From an uncultured Roseovarius sp. (GTDB taxonomy: Bacteria > Pseudomonadota > Alphaproteobacteria > Rhodobacterales > Rhodobacteraceae), in the NCBI GenBank assembly GCA_951812895.1, contig OX638333.1:1602366-1666365 (forward strand): a stretch of DNA of 64,000 nucleotides, written 5' to 3'. Every line of letters starts with the position of its first letter. Position 1 is the first letter of the stretch. The notes below the pieces were generated by a model that saw only the letters and a list, made by a program, of their open reading frames with translations, was not told where the DNA came from and made no database searches. Below, in pieces: positions 37,516 through 44,932 of the stretch. The position numbers and the translations under genes were made by a program.

Positions 37516-37977
37516 TCACCCGTTGGCAATAACCTGATCCGCCAGCGATAGCGCATCAAAAAGTACCAGCTTGGGATGCTCTTTGTCCCAGCACGGTGGC
37601 TTTAGAGGCAGCTCGCCGCTGATCTCAGGATAGCGTTCGGCCAAGGCTGCGGCCTCTTCGTAGCGGTTTTCATACGTCTGCTCGCGGCAGAGAACCATAT
37701 TAAGCTCCGCGCGATCCTCAAACACATGCGCCGCAACCCGCAGGCAGTTCAAACTTCTCTCGCCCTTGCTGCCCGCCTGATCAGGGTTTTCGCTTACGAG
37801 GATTTCCGGGCGGAATTTTACAATCCAGCTCCTCAGCATCGGCGCGAATTTAGCCTCCTGGATCACAGCCGCCCGTGACATCTCCCAGGCCAGCACTTTG
37901 CCATCAACAACAAGCACAGCCGCCAAGCGTCCCATTCGAACCGCCACCGCCATCACGCGGCGCCTGTTACCCGCCAT
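37516..37977 (-). CDS. RuvC/RNase H-fold hypothetical protein, 153 aa
   Basis: From ATG 37977, overlapping the end of the XRE gene by 11 bases. The strand pattern VMAVAVRMGRLAAVLVV, then the acidic strand end FRPEILVSENPDQ and a C-terminal LFDALSLADQVI, resemble the RuvC/YqgF RNase H fold. The first acidic residue expected in strand 1 seems absent, so catalysis is doubtful. Coupled translation with a self-regulating repressor suggests that its dose is controlled. Confidence 0.6.
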   Translation of the reverse strand: MAGNRRRVMAVAVRMGRLAAVLVVDGKVLAWEMSRAAVIQEAKFAPMLRSWIVKFRPEILVSENPDQAGSKGERSLNCLRVAAHVFEDRAELNMVLCREQTYENRYEEAAALAERYPEISGELPLKPPCWDKEHPKLVLFDALSLADQVIANG

Positions 37978-38317
37978 ACAGCGGGCCAGCTTCCTCCAAT
38001 AATCGTTCCGCAAGCGCATCAAGCGTATCCTTGCGATTGAAATTGCGAATGGATTTCTTAGGTGCATCGGGCATGGTTCCCAGCCTTTTGCCCAGGCGCT
38101 TTCGAACATCGGCAAAGAGCGGGGTAAACAAGCACTCAAAGCTGCGCCCATAAATCAAACTCAACGTGCACATCTCCGGCAAAGTTGGAAGACGTGTTCC
38201 GCCCTCCAGTTGCTTAATCCGGCTTTCGCTGCCGCCGAGCAAATGACCGCAGTCTTTCTGGGTCAAGCCCGCCTGCTTGCGAGTGGTTTTTAAATCTAGT
38301 GAGAAATCGTTTTGCAT
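37967..38317 (-). CDS. XRE-family transcriptional regulator
   Basis: 116 residues from ATG 38317; an upstream ATG (38344) lies within the operator. The helix-turn-helix is LKTTRKQAGLTQKDCGHLLG followed by SESRIKQLEGGTRLP, a Cro/CI-type domain. The C-terminal half is basic, with a helical end. A perfect inverted repeat directly before the start suggests autorepression. It is followed by the RNase H-fold gene in the same operon. Confidence 0.75.
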   Translation of the reverse strand: MQNDFSLDLKTTRKQAGLTQKDCGHLLGGSESRIKQLEGGTRLPTLPEMCTLSLIYGRSFECLFTPLFADVRKRLGKRLGTMPDAPKKSIRNFNRKDTLDALAERLLEEAGPLYGG

Positions 38318-38320
38318 AAG

Positions 38321-38347
38321 AACATGGTTGTTACTGATAACCATGTT
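38321..38347 (-). promoter_or_regulatory. Operator of the XRE regulator
   Basis: AACATGGTT-GTTACTGAT-AACCATGTT, a perfect 9-bp inverted repeat with a 9-bp spacer, four bases upstream of the regulator's start. Location and symmetry are those of an autoregulatory binding site. Confidence 0.65.
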
Positions 38348-38472
38348 CCAGCATAAGGATCAGACCTCATGTAAAGTAGAGGGCGCGATAGACATAAGAT
38401 GACGGTTTGGTCCAGTGCTCATAAAGCGCCTAATGTGGATAACCCTCATAACAAAAATCAACCCAAAGAGTT

Positions 38473-38587
38473 CTGAACCCGGGATTTGCCGGTGCCGCTC
38501 TTTGCATGGGGTGATTTGACAAAAGCGAAGCGGTGAGCCGCTTCGCATGACCCATACAAAGCCACCGGGGGCAAATCCCGGGTTCAG
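38473..38587. repeat. 115-bp interrupted palindrome
   Basis: The outer arms are CTGAACCCGGGATTTGCC (38473-38490) and its exact complement at 38570-38587. The inner perfect hairpin is GCGAAGCGG-TGAG-CCGCTTCGC (38525-38546), and partial pairing (TTTGCATGGG with CCCATACAAA) lies between. The whole would fold as one long rod. The flanking 38348-38787 contains no convincing gene. Geometry recalls integron attC or single-strand origins, but the arms do not match the attC consensus. Confidence 0.7.
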
Positions 38588-38787
38588 CGTTTTCTTATGG
38601 GTAAGGATACGCCCCCATTGATTCAACGCTAGAGGGCAGAACCGACATTCGAGGTCAAGGCAGCTAAAAATCAGTTGGAGCGCAAAGGCGACCTGCGCCC
38701 CGCCATTGATCTCGCACCCGCACCGCGCTTCGACGGGCGCTGCGTGACAATTTCACCTATTCCGGTTTGCCCCGTGGTTTGCCGAGC

Positions 38788-39606
38788 CTAGAAAGTCGCA
38801 ATTACACGTGCTGGGCCGCCAGAGCCTCCCCGGTGTGTAGGTGCGCCAACAAAAATCGTCGCTCCTGACGCAGGAACCTGATCCAAATTGGCGATGTTTT
38901 CTATGCCGTACCTATTTGTCGGAAGCCATGCGTAATGAGTGTCAAATGTCTCGGTTGATCCAATGTCGAATGAGAGAGAATCGGTCGCAATTGCGACGGC
39001 CCCGGTTTTTTCGATTAACATCTGAGCTGTCTCGACGTGAAATCCCGGATAGTGCCGGACTCCATTATCGTCAAATCCAGCAAATTTTGGGGTGTTGACG
39101 TGCTTTTGCCATCCCGAATTCATTGCCACACAGGCTCCGTCTGGAATGTCGCCGTGCTTATCAATCCAGGCCTGAAGATCATCCGGCGTCACTTCGGCCT
39201 CAATATTTGCGTCGGCCTTTTCCTTGATATCAATTACACACAATGGGCAGATTAGGTTCTCGACTGGGATTTCCTCGACAGATTGGCCATCGGCCGAGAA
39301 ATGCAAAGGTGCATCGACATGTGTGCCGGTGTGTTCAAACACCGCCATATTGAACGCGTTGAAGCCACTCTCCTCGAACTTTGCTAGTTGATCCAACTCA
39401 ATACCAGGAGATCCCGTCCACGTTGGAAACGCGTTATCGACAACGTAGGTCAAGTCGACAATTCGTCCGGTGTTCTGAGCTTTAACTGACTGTGCAGTGC
39501 CTAGGGACAGCCCGGCCCCTAGGGTTGCAGCAGGCGCAGCGGCCATGAACTGCCGTCTTGAGAGCATTCGGGATTTGACAGTTTCCATCACGCATTTGTG
39601 GCACAT
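38788..39606 (-). CDS. Tat-exported cyclase-family hydrolase (kynurenine formamidase-like)
   Basis: 272 residues from ATG 39606, chosen for the GGGAG eight bases upstream. The twin-arginine signal is LSRRQFMAAAPAATLGAGLSL with a QSVKAQ cleavage region. The cyclase metal motif is HTGTHVDAPLHF, and a second His motif lies near the C-terminus (GAPTHRGG). Family members hydrolyse aryl formamides or related amides, usually with manganese or zinc. Located in the periplasm. It appears to be a cargo gene, transcribed alone, unrelated to the mobilisation genes. Confidence 0.82.
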   Translation of the reverse strand: MCHKCVMETVKSRMLSRRQFMAAAPAATLGAGLSLGTAQSVKAQNTGRIVDLTYVVDNAFPTWTGSPGIELDQLAKFEESGFNAFNMAVFEHTGTHVDAPLHFSADGQSVEEIPVENLICPLCVIDIKEKADANIEAEVTPDDLQAWIDKHGDIPDGACVAMNSGWQKHVNTPKFAGFDDNGVRHYPGFHVETAQMLIEKTGAVAIATDSLSFDIGSTETFDTHYAWLPTNRYGIENIANLDQVPASGATIFVGAPTHRGGSGGPARVIATF

Positions 39607-40224
39607 TATTTCGACTCCCAATTATTGTTTTGAATTTCGACATTTTAGCCGAACATGGCTTTTTAGCCAAATGGCATGGCCGATCGCATAGAACGCCGCG
39701 TTTGATTTCCGGAACTCTGACCGGACCAAGAACCTGCATGCACGAAAAGCGCGCGGCCTTGCGTAAAAACAACCGGAGCGAATGCTGCCCATCTAAAGTA
39801 CGACTAGGTACCCATTTTTCCTTGCCGGGAGCACTAGTCGCAGGAAATGCTAAGATCGCTTGGAAAGTCCGGATTGTGTAAGCTGCAATGCCACAGTTGG
39901 CGGCTGGCCAGCACCGTGTTTTAGCTGAGTGCGAAGATTCTGGACATAATATTCTAGGTCCGGTTTGTCCCGCAGAACAGACCTTACGCATCATGGTATG
40001 AATGCCTGAAACGTTCGGTCACATGATCTTTTCTCCACAGAAACTTCATCTCCGTGGTGTAGGATTGAATGGTATTATTAGTTTGGCCTAACCCGCTCGG
40101 AATGGGCGGCAGGGTCATTAAAACAAAGACGTAAAATACAACCCGTTATCAGCGCGCGTCTTTGTTATGCAGGGGAAACTCTGCATAGGGGCCTTGGCCC
40201 TGCTGGTGACGGGTTTTGTCCTAT
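39607..40224. other. Long gap with one inverted repeat
   Basis: About 620 bp without a credible gene. It holds an inverted repeat AACAAAGACG (40122-40131) / CGTCTTTGTT (40157-40166). Minus frames here (for example 39482-39994) have no homology I recognise and poor composition. Confidence 0.45.
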
Positions 40225-40464
40225 ATGAACTATGGAGAGAACGCAGAATGTGCGGTGTCGCAACATGGCGAACAGGGTGATCTGTTGCGCACACTCGCGA
40301 GCTTTGTTCAGATCGCGATTGAGTATGGGCGGGATCTGTCGGTGCCGCCACAAAAGCAGATCGACTGGCTCTACGATGTCAGAGACATGCTGGTGCTGAC
40401 GGATACGCGGTTTGAGCTCAAACGCCGTGACGATGATATGAGTAACGACATTGGGTCAAATTAG
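40225..40464 (+). CDS. Small hypothetical protein, 79 aa
   Basis: MNYGENAECAVSQHGEQ..., from ATG 40225. The central helix (LLRTLASFVQIAIEYGRDL) and the acidic end give plausible coding, but the ribosome site is weak. Unknown function. Confidence 0.45.
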   Translation: MNYGENAECAVSQHGEQGDLLRTLASFVQIAIEYGRDLSVPPQKQIDWLYDVRDMLVLTDTRFELKRRDDDMSNDIGSN

Positions 40465-40543
40465 AGGCCAAGTAACAGGCGGTGCACATTGCATCGCCTG
40501 TTTCTGTGTTGAGCCAATCCGGGCATTGCAGACCAGACACCAC

Positions 40544-41308
40544 CTACCGCAAAGTCCAGCGCACGCGGGGGGTGCCATAACCATCTGTGGTGAGATTTAA
40601 CTCAAGCTGCCGGTCTTTCAATCGGGCCGTTGCATTGACCCTGCCGCACACCACGTTGTGCTCACGTGTCAGCGTGAGATCGCGACAGGTGTAGTGTGCC
40701 TTTCTGGCTGCGTTCTCTGCTCCGGCAGCGTTAAACACGATCTCTGCAGCGCTCGGCTCCATGGCCAGCGGAAGATAGAGACCAAAGGTAAATCTGTTTT
40801 CTTCACCTTCGTTGATGCGTTTGAACGAGCGTTGATCTGCACAGCTGCTGACAGTGCTGAGCGCCATCATGCGCACGGAGGGCACCTTCTGATACCCGGT
40901 GATAGTCGTGGGATAGTGCTTTTGGATGTAAATCCCCTGGGGCAGGCAGAGCGTGTAACTTTGGCGATCAAAATCATACCGGAGCAAGAGCAGATAGCTG
41001 TCGACGGTTAAAGTGATCTGGTTTGTATCAGCGGGCAGACCCCGAGAGAGCTCTAAAGCTTCTTCAATCCATTGCTTGCGCAATCGCCGCGCATCAAACT
41101 GATTGAGCGTCGGATCAAGCGGCATCTGCTCTGCCAACTTGCCCGCATCAGCCCCAAGTCGAATGGCGAGCGCCAGATAGTCAATATAGCCCAGTTCATT
41201 GACGCTGATCTCATGGCGTTCCTGCGCCGTCGCAGGCTGCTGGACTGTTCCGGTCATCAGCACACAGAGCGTAAGGAATCTAGCTGTTGCGATCCATCCT
41301 CTTCTCAT
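40544..41308 (-). CDS. Secreted hypothetical protein, 254 aa
   Basis: A Sec signal peptide is clear (MRRGWIATARFLTLCVLMTG, cleavage near ATAQE). The mature part has four or five cysteines and beta-type patterning at its end (RLKDRQLELNLTTDGYG). The start overlaps the stop of the membrane protein gene at 41305, so both form an operon. Periplasmic, unknown role. Confidence 0.7.
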   Translation of the reverse strand: MRRGWIATARFLTLCVLMTGTVQQPATAQERHEISVNELGYIDYLALAIRLGADAGKLAEQMPLDPTLNQFDARRLRKQWIEEALELSRGLPADTNQITLTVDSYLLLLRYDFDRQSYTLCLPQGIYIQKHYPTTITGYQKVPSVRMMALSTVSSCADQRSFKRINEGEENRFTFGLYLPLAMEPSAAEIVFNAAGAENAARKAHYTCRDLTLTREHNVVCGRVNATARLKDRQLELNLTTDGYGTPRVRWTLR

Positions 41309-41658
41309 TCCTTCTGCTCCTCGCCTCCGCCCTTGGCCATAAGCATTGCAACAACCGGGGCACCCAGCATGATGAAGGTCCCAATGCGAAGGATTGGCGA
41401 ACTACCGGTCGCTTCTCCATAGCCCGCATCATGGGCCACGACTTCCAGCCAAAGCGACGGTGTCAGAAACAGAAACACCATGGCTGAGACTGCCACAACA
41501 GCAATGCTCATGCCCTTGTTGCCACCCAAGGCCCCCAGAGTTGCGAGCCCTAAGGCGGCCCAGCCAATGTATAACCCAATAAGGGGCACAAAAGCCCCGA
41601 TCACCGCCACGATGAGGCCCGCGGTGCTGAGGCCTTTTCCTGCTGAATCCATCTCCAC
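41305..41658 (-). CDS. Small membrane protein, 117 aa
   Basis: Three or four hydrophobic segments (LSTAGLIVAVIGAFVPLIGL, GMSIAVVAVSAMVFLFL, FIMLGAPVVAMLMA) cover most of the protein. First gene of a pair with the secreted 254-aa protein (4-base overlap). Unknown family. Confidence 0.65.
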   Translation of the reverse strand: MEMDSAGKGLSTAGLIVAVIGAFVPLIGLYIGWAALGLATLGALGGNKGMSIAVVAVSAMVFLFLTPSLWLEVVAHDAGYGEATGSSPILRIGTFIMLGAPVVAMLMAKGGGEEQKE

Positions 41659-41695
41659 TCTCTCCTAACTCAGTCGCATGAGTAGCCTTTGCTCA

Positions 41696-41876
41696 GAGGG
41701 TTTTGGGGGCTTTGCGAGTTGCACAAAATTGGCAATTTTGTACACTATTGAAAGAGAGGCGTATTTTGGATTGTTTGCGTCTCTCGAAGTGACTAGACTC
41801 GAGCCACGTTGCGCATAAAGCCTTGTATTTGAGAGGTTTTGGGGGCGCTGCAACAAAATTGCCAATAGTGTTGCAG
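41696..41876. repeat. Candidate recombination site upstream of a short tyrosine recombinase
   Basis: Direct repeat GAGGGTTTTGGGGGC (41696-41710) / GAGAGGTTTTGGGGGC (41831-41846). A 14-bp inverted repeat ATTGGCAATTTTGT lies at 41728-41741, with its complement at 41853-41866. The first copy sits in a 19-bp palindrome (ACAAAATTG-G-CAATTTTGT, 41723-41741), the second inside CTGCAACA ... TGTTGCAG (41848-41876). Confidence 0.6.
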
Positions 41877-41932
41877 ACCTGCGCCAGCCTCAAACGCGAG
41901 GCTGATACGCAATCAGTATTGGCATCACTGCA

Positions 41933-42523
41933 ATGGATCACTTCACAGCGCGCCCGTCACGGATGCGGCTTTATAATCGCAACAACGAGCGGCTCTATGT
42001 TAACGCCACAGAGCGTGTGCGTATCCTGGAAGTGGCTCGCACATCAGACCCAGGCATCAACAGTTTTTGCCTCACCCTTCTTTATACCGGGTGCCGGATA
42101 TCAGAGGCTTTGGAGTTGCGCCCCTGCGACATCCAGCTCGAAGAACGGGTTCTGACCTTGCGCACGCTTAAGCGTCGCGCTCCGGATATCTGCCGTGAAG
42201 TGCCCATGCCGGTAGATTTGGTTCAGACGATCCAGGAGGCAAACCTGCTGAATGTCGAGTCATCAGAACGTCTCTGGGGAGGCGTTGATCGCATCACCGC
42301 CTATCGCTGGATCAAGGGCGTCATGCACGCAGCGGAGATCACCGGCGTACAGGCCTGCCCAAAAGGGCTGCGCCACGGTTATGGCATTGCGGCCGCCATG
42401 GCATGTGTACCGCTGACCATGATCCAGAAATGGATGGGTCACGCATCCATCACCACGACGGCAATCTACCTGGATGCCGTTGGTCCAGAACAATTGACCA
42501 TTGCAGATCGGATGTGGCGCTAG
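41933..42523 (+). CDS. Short tyrosine recombinase (catalytic domain only)
   Basis: 196 residues. Box I is TGCRISEALEL (Arg), followed by KGLRHGYG (Lys in place of the usual His, then Arg), MGHASITTT (His) and the Tyr in AIYLDAV. The N-terminal SAM-like core-binding domain is missing, so it resembles the minimal recombinases of mobile elements. Repeats lie directly upstream and a terminator directly after. It probably acts on the site at 41.7-41.9 kb. Confidence 0.82.
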   Translation: MDHFTARPSRMRLYNRNNERLYVNATERVRILEVARTSDPGINSFCLTLLYTGCRISEALELRPCDIQLEERVLTLRTLKRRAPDICREVPMPVDLVQTIQEANLLNVESSERLWGGVDRITAYRWIKGVMHAAEITGVQACPKGLRHGYGIAAAMACVPLTMIQKWMGHASITTTAIYLDAVGPEQLTIADRMWR

Positions 42524-42526
42524 AAA

Positions 42527-42551
42527 CACCCGCCCCGGTGAAGGGCGGGTG
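42527..42551. terminator. Hairpin between convergent genes
   Basis: CACCCGCCC-CGGTGAA-GGGCGGGTG, a perfect 9-bp stem directly after the recombinase stop and before the stop of the convergent 42569 gene. There is no clear T-run. Confidence 0.7.
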
Positions 42552-42568
42552 GGTTGGACGGGTACGAT

Positions 42569-42835
42569 TCAAAAGAGCGAAAGCTGAACGGGTTTGCCAT
42601 CATCCGCATGTTCCAGCCATGCCATGACAAAGGCAACCGGGTCACCTGCATCTTCAACCACCTCACGCGGACAGAAATGCGACCGATATCCTGTCTGGGA
42701 TATTGGGTGCGGTGACCGGTCGGGCGTGATGACCTCCAGATGCGCTGTGTCACCCCCGAGCCATTCTGCACACCACCGGATGGTGATCTGCTGGCCGTTC
42801 CAGGTGATCTGGAATTCCTCATAGATGTTGGCCAT
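42569..42835 (-). CDS. Hypothetical protein, 88 aa
   Basis: MANIYEEFQITWNGQQITIR... is beta-rich with a helical end (PVAFVMAWLEHADDGKPV). It is ten bases from the DUF3768 gene upstream and probably in its operon. Proteins of this pattern commonly accompany DUF3768 genes in roseobacter plasmids and islands, as far as I recall; function unknown. Confidence 0.65.
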   Translation of the reverse strand: MANIYEEFQITWNGQQITIRWCAEWLGGDTAHLEVITPDRSPHPISQTGYRSHFCPREVVEDAGDPVAFVMAWLEHADDGKPVQLSLF

Positions 42836-42844
42836 CGTGCACCG

Positions 42845-43375
42845 TCAATACTCAGACGTCAGCATGATGGTCAGCACCCGGTGGGTGACGTTCGGATTGG
42901 CCGCATCCGGGGAGTGATGCTTTAAGGCACGGTCGAAGTAATCCAGCTTCCAGAAGATTTCCGTACCCTCATGAACGATCTTGCCGAAGTCATGTTCACC
43001 ATGTGGGTCATTGTCGCTCGAGAAGGCCGAGAACTCTTCGATGCGCTTTGTAATGAGCGGCAGCGCCTCATCGCCAAGGCCTTGTACGCCTTGGGTGATC
43101 ATCACTGATCCATACTGCGCCTCGCCCCGGCGCATGGCGTCATTCAATCGCCGGATGCGCTTGGTGCGGTATCCCTTGTCGATCTCCCAGCCAAGGCTGG
43201 TGTCTTGTTCGCAGGCCTCGCAGAAGCACTGATCAAAAGTTTGACCCAGTGCCCATTCACCAGAGGCGAAGTTCCATTCGGCCCAGGCATCGCGCAGCAC
43301 ATTGCGTGACCCGCACGACTGGCATGTGGGATAGGCGCCGATCATATCAGCCACGTCCATCTCTCTTAGTCCCAT
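42845..43375 (-). CDS. DUF3768 family protein with N-terminal zinc-ribbon-like region
   Basis: 176 residues from ATG 43375 (GGAG upstream). The first 60 residues hold CQSCGSRN and CFCEACEQD, two cysteine pairs of a likely zinc ribbon. The rest is DUF3768: ITQGVQGLGDEAL, DNDPHGEHDFG, IFWKLDYFD and VLTIMLTSEY. DUF3768 is widespread in alphaproteobacterial mobile elements and has no known function. The zinc-ribbon part is an addition to the usual single domain. Confidence 0.8.
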   Translation of the reverse strand: MGLREMDVADMIGAYPTCQSCGSRNVLRDAWAEWNFASGEWALGQTFDQCFCEACEQDTSLGWEIDKGYRTKRIRRLNDAMRRGEAQYGSVMITQGVQGLGDEALPLITKRIEEFSAFSSDNDPHGEHDFGKIVHEGTEIFWKLDYFDRALKHHSPDAANPNVTHRVLTIMLTSEY

Positions 43376-43567
43376 GGTCTTGTCTCCTTCCATTGGGGTG
43401 GCCGCCCGACGACATGTCAGGCGCACCCCGCGAAAGGCGACAAAGGAAAGAACAAGGTCTGGAGAGAAGGATAGCAGCCCCGACATTCAGCCATAGAGGT
43501 CTTGGTGGCGATGTGGTGACGCTTCCAACCTCTGGGTAGGACTCGCGAAAAAAGACAAGCTAAAGGG

Positions 43568-44725
43568 ATGCTTAATTCCGTCACAACGCTTGGTCTGGCG
43601 CATAATCGCTATGGCAATCGCCCGTTCGGTATCCATCAGGCGGATCGCCTGATGCATCTCTATGTGATTGGCCAGACCGGCACAGGTAAATCCACCCTGC
43701 TCCTCAACATGGCCCTGCAGGACGCACAATGCGGCAGGGGGATGTGCCTGATCGATCCGCATGGCGATCTGGCGAGCGATCTAAAAACGCGCCTCGGGGA
43801 CATGGCCATCTATTGGGATGTTGCTGACCCGGCATGTACGTTGGGGTACAACCCACTGACACGCACCACGCAAGCCTTACGCCCGCTTGTGGCCTCCGGT
43901 CTCATTGAGGCCCTCAAGCGGCAGTGGTCTGAAGCCTGGGGCGTGCGCATGGAGCACCTGCTCAGATACGCCATTCTCGTCTTGCTGGATCAAACCAGTA
44001 CAGACCTGCAGGACGTGATGCGGCTCTTTCTCGACAAGGAGTTCAGGCGTGAGGCTGTCTCACGTGTCATCGATGAACAAGTGCGTCAGTTCTGGCAGCA
44101 GGAGTTCCCGGCGATGAACTACAAAACCGCTTTCGACGGGGTGGCCCCGATAGCCAACAAGCTGGGGTCATTCCTGGCCCATCCGGTGGTGCGGCGGGCG
44201 CTATGTGAGCCCAAAGAGCCGCTTCGTTTCCGGCAGATCATGGACGAGGGGCGCATTCTCATCGTCAATCTCGCCAAAGGTCAGTTGGGTGCCGACATCG
44301 CCAACCTTGTGGGAGGCCTCATTGTCTCCAGCATCACCCATGCGGCCTTTACCAGAACATCAACACATATCCGTCGCCCATTCTTCCTCTACATCGACGA
44401 GTTCCACAGCTTCACCACAGATGCCCTTGCCGACACACTATCCGAGACGCGCAAGTATGGCCTGGGCCTCACGCTCAGCCAGCAACACACCCAGCAATCT
44501 TCCGGCGAGGTCTTCGCCGGGATAATGGGCAATGTGGGCAGCATCATTGCCTTCCGGGTTGGGGCAACTGACGCACCGCTGATATCCAGACAGATGACCA
44601 CTGTCCTGGAGCGTGATTTGATCAGCCTGCCGAATTACCAGACCTTCGTGCGGTTGATGGTCAATGTGGAGCGGACGAAAGCGTTCACGGCGTTTATGCC
44701 GCCGCCACGTGGCCGGGGTCCCTAG
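43568..44725 (+). CDS. TraG/VirD4-like P-loop ATPase, short form
   Basis: 385 residues. Walker A is GQTGTGKS (35-42) and Walker B is PFFLYIDEFHSF, followed by LSETRKYGLGLTLSQQHTQQ and GNVGSIIAFRVG, as in HerA/VirD4 type coupling proteins. There is no membrane domain, unlike the VirD4-like protein at 33850. It might pump DNA or load another complex. It is followed by a 52-aa gene and the serine recombinase. Confidence 0.82.
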   Translation: MLNSVTTLGLAHNRYGNRPFGIHQADRLMHLYVIGQTGTGKSTLLLNMALQDAQCGRGMCLIDPHGDLASDLKTRLGDMAIYWDVADPACTLGYNPLTRTTQALRPLVASGLIEALKRQWSEAWGVRMEHLLRYAILVLLDQTSTDLQDVMRLFLDKEFRREAVSRVIDEQVRQFWQQEFPAMNYKTAFDGVAPIANKLGSFLAHPVVRRALCEPKEPLRFRQIMDEGRILIVNLAKGQLGADIANLVGGLIVSSITHAAFTRTSTHIRRPFFLYIDEFHSFTTDALADTLSETRKYGLGLTLSQQHTQQSSGEVFAGIMGNVGSIIAFRVGATDAPLISRQMTTVLERDLISLPNYQTFVRLMVNVERTKAFTAFMPPPRGRGP

Positions 44726-44767
44726 AAATGTTCAGATTCTTATCCGCTCATTTCTAAGCTCCAAACC

Positions 44768-44926
44768 ATGACCACACAAAATCATCAAACACAGGTGCCC
44801 GCCGTTCTTTCGGAGGCTTCTCTTGAAGCGCTCGAACGCCTCTGTCTGCACCTGAAATCCATCTATCTTCGCCTGAAAAGTGAAGGCTACGAACTCAAGG
44901 ACGGCAAATTTATCAAACCAGATTAA
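44768..44926 (+). CDS. Small protein of 52 aa upstream of the serine recombinase
   Basis: MTTQNHQTQVPAVLSEASLE... ends LKDGKFIKPD, six bases before the recombinase start. One amphipathic helix. Close spacing suggests co-translation and perhaps a role as recombination directionality or accessory factor, which is inference. Confidence 0.5.
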   Translation: MTTQNHQTQVPAVLSEASLEALERLCLHLKSIYLRLKSEGYELKDGKFIKPD

Positions 44927-44932
44927 GAATTT

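Noticed and set aside
38473-38587. Integron attC site
   Set aside because: The fold is similar, but the outer arms do not end in the RYYYAAC/GTTRRRY consensus, the arms lack the usual unpaired bases, and no integron integrase is present.
39482-39994. Minus-strand frame of 170 codons upstream of the cyclase
   Set aside because: Cys/Arg/Pro-rich shadow composition and overlap with the Tat signal region of the cyclase gene.
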